Shown in pieces: positions 58,086 to 64,000 of a DNA stretch of 64,000 bases. The stretch's first letter is position 1; every line of letters starts with the position of its first letter. A program made the translations under genes and the position numbers. Source of the DNA: Lathyrus oleraceus (Eukaryota > Streptophyta > Magnoliopsida > Fabales > Fabaceae); contig NC_066581.1 in the NCBI RefSeq assembly GCF_024323335.1, positions 458,387,197-458,451,196 on the forward strand, in the 5' to 3' direction. The notes under the pieces were generated by a model, which did not search any database, was not told the origin of the DNA, and was given only the letters and a program-made list of their open reading frames with translations.

Positions 58086-60229
58086 CAGAAGATATGAGTG
58101 ACCAATGAGGTCTTACACCCTATCCTTCCATATCACAGGAGCAAATGCCAAAGCAATGGACTTACAATTGTCCTCAATGGGCAAATAACAATGATAGCAT
58201 CACAAAACAAATGAGATGATCATGCACTAATGGCAATTGATGATGATGATAAATGCATAGCATACAGGCAAGCAAGTGCATACGAAGCAATCAATCAATC
58301 AATGAATATCAAACAGCACACTCTATAGCCAAACAATGGGGCTCACACAAGAGGGTTTGACTTTGAAAGTCCACTGTAATGGGTGAAGGTCGCTCTTAAC
58401 CTGGCCATTGAGGGGCTCAGGTGAAGCAGATGAATAGGAGATGAGGGGTGTGCCTCATGGCTTCAATCTCAAATCAGAGAGAGCATCAAAGAAAGTGTGG
58501 GAGTTCAGAAGGTAGGAACTCTCTCCACATTATTGACTCGATTAGATCTTGGGTATTTATCTCATTGCTTCAACCATGTAATGGGAGCAAAGAGAGGACA
58601 CACTGAATAGTGGGGGATAGATTGCTTATCCCTACCTTCCACCAATTGCCTTACTTGAAGGACTTTTCCTGCTTAGGACAAATATAAACAAACACAGGCA
58701 TTGCCTCTTAAGGAGGACTTCAGACAGTTTGCCCGGTCAAATAACAGACCGGGTCTCCAGACTACATGAAGAAGAAATGTTTATACCTCAAAAGCAAATG
58801 CTAAATAGCAAAGCAAGCAAGCAAGTTCAAAGAACTTAGGCAACTAAAGTACCTGAAAAAGTCAAACTTATTAGTAAACAAGTCAACAGTCAAAATCAAA
58901 GGCAAATGGATAAACAAAAAGTCAACCACAGAGGGATCAATTGTGCAAGGCACAAAGACTCAAGCATATGAGTCACCTACAAAACAAGTGTTAGCACATG
59001 ATAAACAAACCAACTCAATCAAAATTGAAAGGTCTTTGGGGCATTGGTGCTCAACCTGAAACAGATGAACTCAACATAAGCTTAGAAGACCACTAGGACT
59101 AGCCTAGGGTCAAAGGTGAAAGAAAAAGTCAAGGCAGCAATGAAAAAGTCAACCCAAACCAAGTTTGAACATTCAAGAAGCATTCTCAATTGGGTTCATA
59201 ATTAAATCATGCATCATGGTCATTTCATATGCAAAAGGATGCAAAGCATGGCAAGAGAAGCATACAAAAGTCAACAGCAAAGACTTCATCCAAAAGTCAA
59301 CTCAAACAATCTCAAAAATTATGAAATAAATCGCGCTCAATCCTAACATCTAACATGGTATACATGTAAAATTTCAAGGCATTTGGATGAGAGGAAGGCA
59401 GTCAAATAAAATCATGAAGTCAAATCAAATTCAAGTAAGCATGGTGAAAGTCAACAAGCATGGGTCAACTTCAAAAAATCATATCAATTTGAAAACAGAA
59501 GAGAAATGAATGAGATTAACACCAATGCAAAGCTCAAAGAGTCTAGTTATCACATATGAAATTTCATGATCATACAATAAGATTTGAGAATTTCACAAAA
59601 GATTTGGCAAGGCATAGCACAAAAAGTCAACAAATGACCACATATGGAAGAAAATTCTCAATCAAATGGAAAACAGCAAGATTAATTCCAAGAAAAATCA
59701 TACACAAACTAGACATGTGAAATATCATTCATGCAAAATTTCAAGTGATTTGGATAAGAGGAAGCATGTGAACCAAAATTGGGAAAATGCATGATCATGG
59801 TATAGCACCAAATGTAACACATAACTTCAGAAAATCATAACCCTCAATCCACAAATGATAAATGCACAAACTTTATATGGAAATGAAGGTCAATGTGTCT
59901 AGTTTTACCACAAAAAATTTCAAGCTCATTGGATACAAAATGACAATTTCACAAAAGATTTGGCACAATGTATCATTTATGCATACATGTTGAGAAAATA
60001 ATTGTCAATTAAAAACCAACCAATGGGAAAATTAATTAAAATTCACAATTAAATTCTAGACTCATTTGTGAACATGTGGAAAAAATTTCATAATTTTTTT
60101 GATGAAAATTGAATGAGAAAATGATTTGTGAAATTGGGTGAAATATTGGATGAAATATGAGCAAGCTAGCATGGCAAACAAGTCAACGGGATGGCATTTG
60201 TGTAATTCCGGGTATCACTTAACAAAACT

Positions 60230-61980
60230 GCAGCGTTTTGGCAAACAGAATAAAATGTTGTGATTGGTTGGCTGGCAATACAACAGTACACACGCAGGAA
60301 ATTCTATCAAAACAACCAATTGTGTTTCAAGGTCAAAACCCTTAGGGTTTATGCATCATTGCTCATGGTATTTTCAAGCATGGCAGCAGGTGCTCATCAA
60401 CATCATATCAAACAAAACAACAGCACACGACAGCATATAAACAGCAAGCAGTATTTCATCATTATCATGTTCATCAAAAACAACAGCATGGCGTTGGTAT
60501 CATGTTCTCATGGCAAGCAAACCAACAACAGCACATAAACAGCAGGCAACAATAGCAGTATGTGAACAGGGCAAGTTTGCTGGAAAGTTACTAGTGTTTC
60601 GACAACAACATGGTATTTGCAACATTCAAGCAATCAACATCATGCCAAATTCGACCAAGCAACATCATGCAATCACCATGTAGGCATCAAGCAAACAGAA
60701 AACTTCAATGTGCTTCATGTCATAAACATTAAAACAACACAAGCATGACAAAAAGATTTTGGGCATAGCAAGTAGTTTAACAGCAGCAAAGGTATTCATC
60801 AATAGCAGCATCAATTCCATTGTTTATGGTTCATCAACATCAAACAAGTTTTAAACACAAACACCTAATGTCATGGCCTTGGTACAGCAGGTTCATGTAA
60901 CACACAAGCAGCAGTCAATCAGCTTTGAATTTTATGGGGGTTTCATGCAATACTAGGTTTCACCTACAGCATACAATCCCAACAAGATCATGAGCAAACT
61001 CCGGACAAAGTTATGTTTAAGTAGCAACAGTATTCATGGCATGAACAAAAACATATCCAGCATATGGCAATGAGCATTAACAGCAGAACAACATCATCAT
61101 AACAGCAGCAGGCACATATTCATGTTGTCACCAATCATCAAAACAAAATGACTCGACCAAACCACACAAACAATATGGCATTGGGAAATGGTTAAGGTTT
61201 CAACAGCAGCAGGGCATGTGCAGCAACAACATGTATCATGTATTCTCATGCTTCCAACACAAACAACAGCAGGGCATATAAATGTTCATCAATCATCATC
61301 ATTCGACCAACATTTCAAAAGTAAGGTAACAGTATTCAACTGGTATACTAACACAAACAGAACATGAATCAATATGAATTTCTGAGCATGTTCAAGGTTG
61401 CGATGACAGCAGGGTATTAACAGCATGGTTAAGCATCATTCAATATTTGTCAAAACTGCAGCAGGACTTTAGCAGCATGGTATGATGTGTTCATTAGCAT
61501 CCAAACAAAACAGACAACAGCATAGTAATGGTATGGCAAAATCATTCAGCAACATTTATCAACCATGAACAAAATAAACCTAACCAGCCTCAATGCTCAT
61601 GCAATAACTGACATCAACTAACATCAAAATGACTTAGCACCAACATACATCAGCATGGATTTAGCAAGCAGTCAATAGCAACTTCCAACATTATGAACTC
61701 ATTCAAAAAAATAAGCATCAAGCAAGCAGCATGGCACTCATGTATTCATCATCGATTTGCATTCAAAAACCAATCATGAACAACAGCATACATCATACTC
61801 ATGAGATTTCTTGGCAGGTTTTAGGGTTAGAACAGCAGTAAGCAACATCATGAGCCAAACATCAACCAGTATTAACAAATAATCATGGCCTGGCATAGTG
61901 AGTTTCAAGCAACATGTAACAAATAGCAAACCACACAACATGAATTGGAGTTCTGGAACATAGTATAAGGGTTTATCACA
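60230..61980 (-). repeat. CAG/CAT-rich low-complexity domain in the third Ogre LTR
   Basis: The plus strand is dominated by interspersed AACAGCAG, CATCATCAA and GCATGG words without a fixed period. It lacks a continuous open frame on either strand, so a polyglutamine gene is unlikely. It may be an old trinucleotide expansion that has since scrambled. Confidence 0.6.
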
Positions 61981-63957
61981 ACAGGATATTCATCATCACT
62001 ATGAACTTGAAAAAAATGGACATGCCCAGAACAGCAAATTAAGCACAGCAATAGCATTAGCAGACCTTAAATAACAAAATTCCAACCATGATTGTTACTG
62101 AACCCACCACAAATGAGTAAATCGATGGAAAATAGATTTGTATGCAAAAATAAAAAAACTCAGATTTCTCCCTCATGTCACAACCATTTCCTTCGAAACA
62201 AATTGCATTGAAACTAGCATACCAAGACCTTTCAGAAACATAACATAGCAAGGCATATGAGGGAGGTCGATAACTTACTTGGTTTGGAAGAAATCGTAGC
62301 AACAGTTATGTATTGATGGAATAAGGTGCAAACAGGTGATGCTTATGCTTTGTAGTGAAGGATGTTGAAGCTTTTCTAGCTCGAGAACACTTGGAGCTCT
62401 TCAAATCTCATCTTGCCATTAAAGGTCCTTTGTAAAACAGAGCTTGAAAATGTTGGTCCAGCTAGGATTTTTCAATTGGAAAGCAGTCTATAATGATGAT
62501 GGATGATGAGGAAAGCCAAGAAAGCTCGAGGGTTTACAGCTTTTTGCAGAAAATCTCAGTCAAGCAAAAATGCAAGATGAGAGAGTAAGAGTATTTTTTT
62601 TCTGTATGGCTGCCAAAACTAGGGTTGGAATCAGAAGAATCCCTTAAATATCATCTGTTAATCATCACTTAACCATGTGCTAAGCTAACTTAGTGTAAAT
62701 GCCTTCATTTGCAAAGTTGCTAATTGTGGACAAAGTGGAAGTGGAGGTGTGTTTTTGCTGCGAATTTGGGCTGGGCACAGGCTGGAAACAGACTGCATTT
62801 CTGCTGCTTTGGTTGTACAAGTGAAATGCTGTACTGATTTTTACTTTTGTGAAGCTTCTTTTGCCAAATTGCCAAATTTGCATTTTGATTCAAAATGATG
62901 GGAAAATGGTGGTATGATGATGGTTTTGGGATTGGAACAAGTCACAAATGATGTATGGAACATTCCCCAATTGACCAAATCAAGAAAAAGTCAAAAACTC
63001 AAAAAGTCAAAGTTTGGTCAAACTTTGAATTTAAATGCAAAAGGTCCAAAAATGCCATTTTGATTGGTAAGGTTTTAGGTCATGAAATTTATATTTTTGG
63101 AAAGAGGATGAAAAATGTGGTGTGTAGGAAAAAACCCCACCAAATTTGGCCTTATGGTTTGAGAGTTATGGCTTGTTGAAGTTCAAAAATTGGTGAAAAT
63201 GATTTGATCATATCTTGACAACCACACATGGGATTTGAGAGTTCTTGGACTTTTTGAAAATGGGAAGACAAGATCTTCAACTTTCATGTTGGGCAAAAAT
63301 TCATTTGAAGCTTGTATCATGATGTAAGTTGAGGATCAAGAAGTTTCCATTTTTGGCAGTTAAAATTACAGGTCCACTTTCTATTTCTGGAAAATTTCTG
63401 ATTTGACTTGATTTTCTTCCATGATGAGGTTTGACATGATATATGAGGCTTATACAAGCATGAATGAACTCCTTCAAATCAATTCTATCCATCAAATCTC
63501 TGATTAAATCCTCAGTTGACCAAGTTTGACTTTTCTAGGGTTTTGGACTGACTGAACCACTTCTGATGAATTCCAAACCCTAATTCCTTGAGAAATTGAT
63601 TTCAAATGATGTCATAAGATGTATGAACTCTTGATTATTGATCATGATGCCCAAATTCCACAAGAATGGCCATCATCCATTGCTTTGACTGATCAACGAC
63701 TGATTTTGACCTAATTGCTGATGACTGCTTCAACTGCAAGCAACAAGGTTAGACTGACAATATTTTTGTACTTTTTGAATGATAAACATATGAAAGCAAA
63801 GATATACAAATGCAAAGTATGCTTGGTGATCAAGAAAACAACCCACAAGGCAAACCACCCACTAAGAGGAAAGCAAAGGCATGCATTGATCCTTGAGGTT
63901 ATGATATGAATGATATGGGCCATGAGGGATCTTAGGGCCCAAAATTGGGGTCTTACA

Positions 63958-64000
63958 GATGCCCCTATTTAAGGTCATTCTAGCCGGAGAAGTGAAGTTT
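63958..64000 (-). mobile_element. Third Ogre internal edge with polypurine tract
   Basis: The minus strand reads CCTTAAATAGGGGC just before the LTR, the same tract as in the other two Ogre elements. The remaining element lies beyond the window. Confidence 0.8.

Larger units (their letters stand above)
56506..63957 (-). repeat. Third Ogre element, 3' LTR (7.45 kb)
   Basis: On minus it starts TGTAAGACCCCAATTTTGGG (63957) after a purine tract, and ends in the Ogre block GGTGGCGACTC near 56580 and CACCGCTACA at 56506. The length is well above the 4.2 kb of the other complete Ogre-like LTR here. It includes 75-78 bp repeats (57786-58085), a dimeric repeat (57515-57725) and a long CAG/CAT-rich domain (about 60230-61980). 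I cannot exclude an unrecognised insertion within it. No gene was recognised in this stretch. Confidence 0.72.

Noticed and set aside
60260..60538. 92-codon open frame rich in Asn, His and Gln
   Set aside because: Short chance frame in the CAG/CAT-rich domain, unsupported by neighbours.

Overview
This 64 kb window is plant nuclear DNA made almost entirely of nested LTR retrotransposons. I see no intact host gene. The mix of Ogre-type (Ty3/gypsy Tat) LTRs opening with TGTCATACCCC or TGTAAGACCCC, SIRE/Maximus-type Sireviruses (Ty1/copia), an Athila-type gypsy element and an Angela/Tork-like copia LTR suggests a large-genome legume, probably of the pea/vetch tribe Fabeae. The species is an inference.

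Layout, left to right. (1) 1-7863, minus: a non-autonomous Sirevirus-like element (LARD1) in head-to-tail form, internal-LTR-internal-LTR, with nearly identical copies. (2) 7864-13222, minus: an Athila element cut in its reverse transcriptase by LARD1; it keeps its 5' LTR, PBS and a gag-pol with two stop codons. (3) 13223-16157 and 31316 to about 36290, plus: a decayed Maximus-like Sirevirus (gag, pol, additional ORF, truncated 3' LTR), invaded by the Athila and by the next element. (4) 16158-31310, plus: a 15.2 kb non-autonomous Ogre-like element with a CATTC target duplication. Both LTRs carry a fragment of a host DNA topoisomerase II gene, and its 3' noncoding region holds two large minisatellite arrays. 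(5) About 36291-38812 and 47305-49714, plus: the 3' tail and LTR of a second Ogre. (6) 38813-47299, minus: a nearly complete 8.5 kb SIRE-type element inside that LTR, with a TTTTC target duplication, a 1360-codon pol frame and two nonsense codons in gag. (7) 49715-55520, plus: a second LARD (LARD2). (8) 55521 to about 56505, minus: an Angela/Tork-like LTR piece. (9) 56506-63957, minus: an unusually long Ogre 3' LTR, then its polypurine tract and internal edge.

The most interesting signal is noncoding. A 31-nt stem-loop (8-bp stem, conserved 15-nt loop) occurs ten times, in the 5' leader and 3' UTR of the SIRE element and both LARDs. Its stem changes are compensatory or become G-U wobble pairs, which points to selection on RNA. 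It is a candidate shared packaging or recognition signal by which the coding-free LARDs could use SIRE proteins. Separately, three unrelated LTR families here each carry arrays of covarying dyads upstream of the TATA box.
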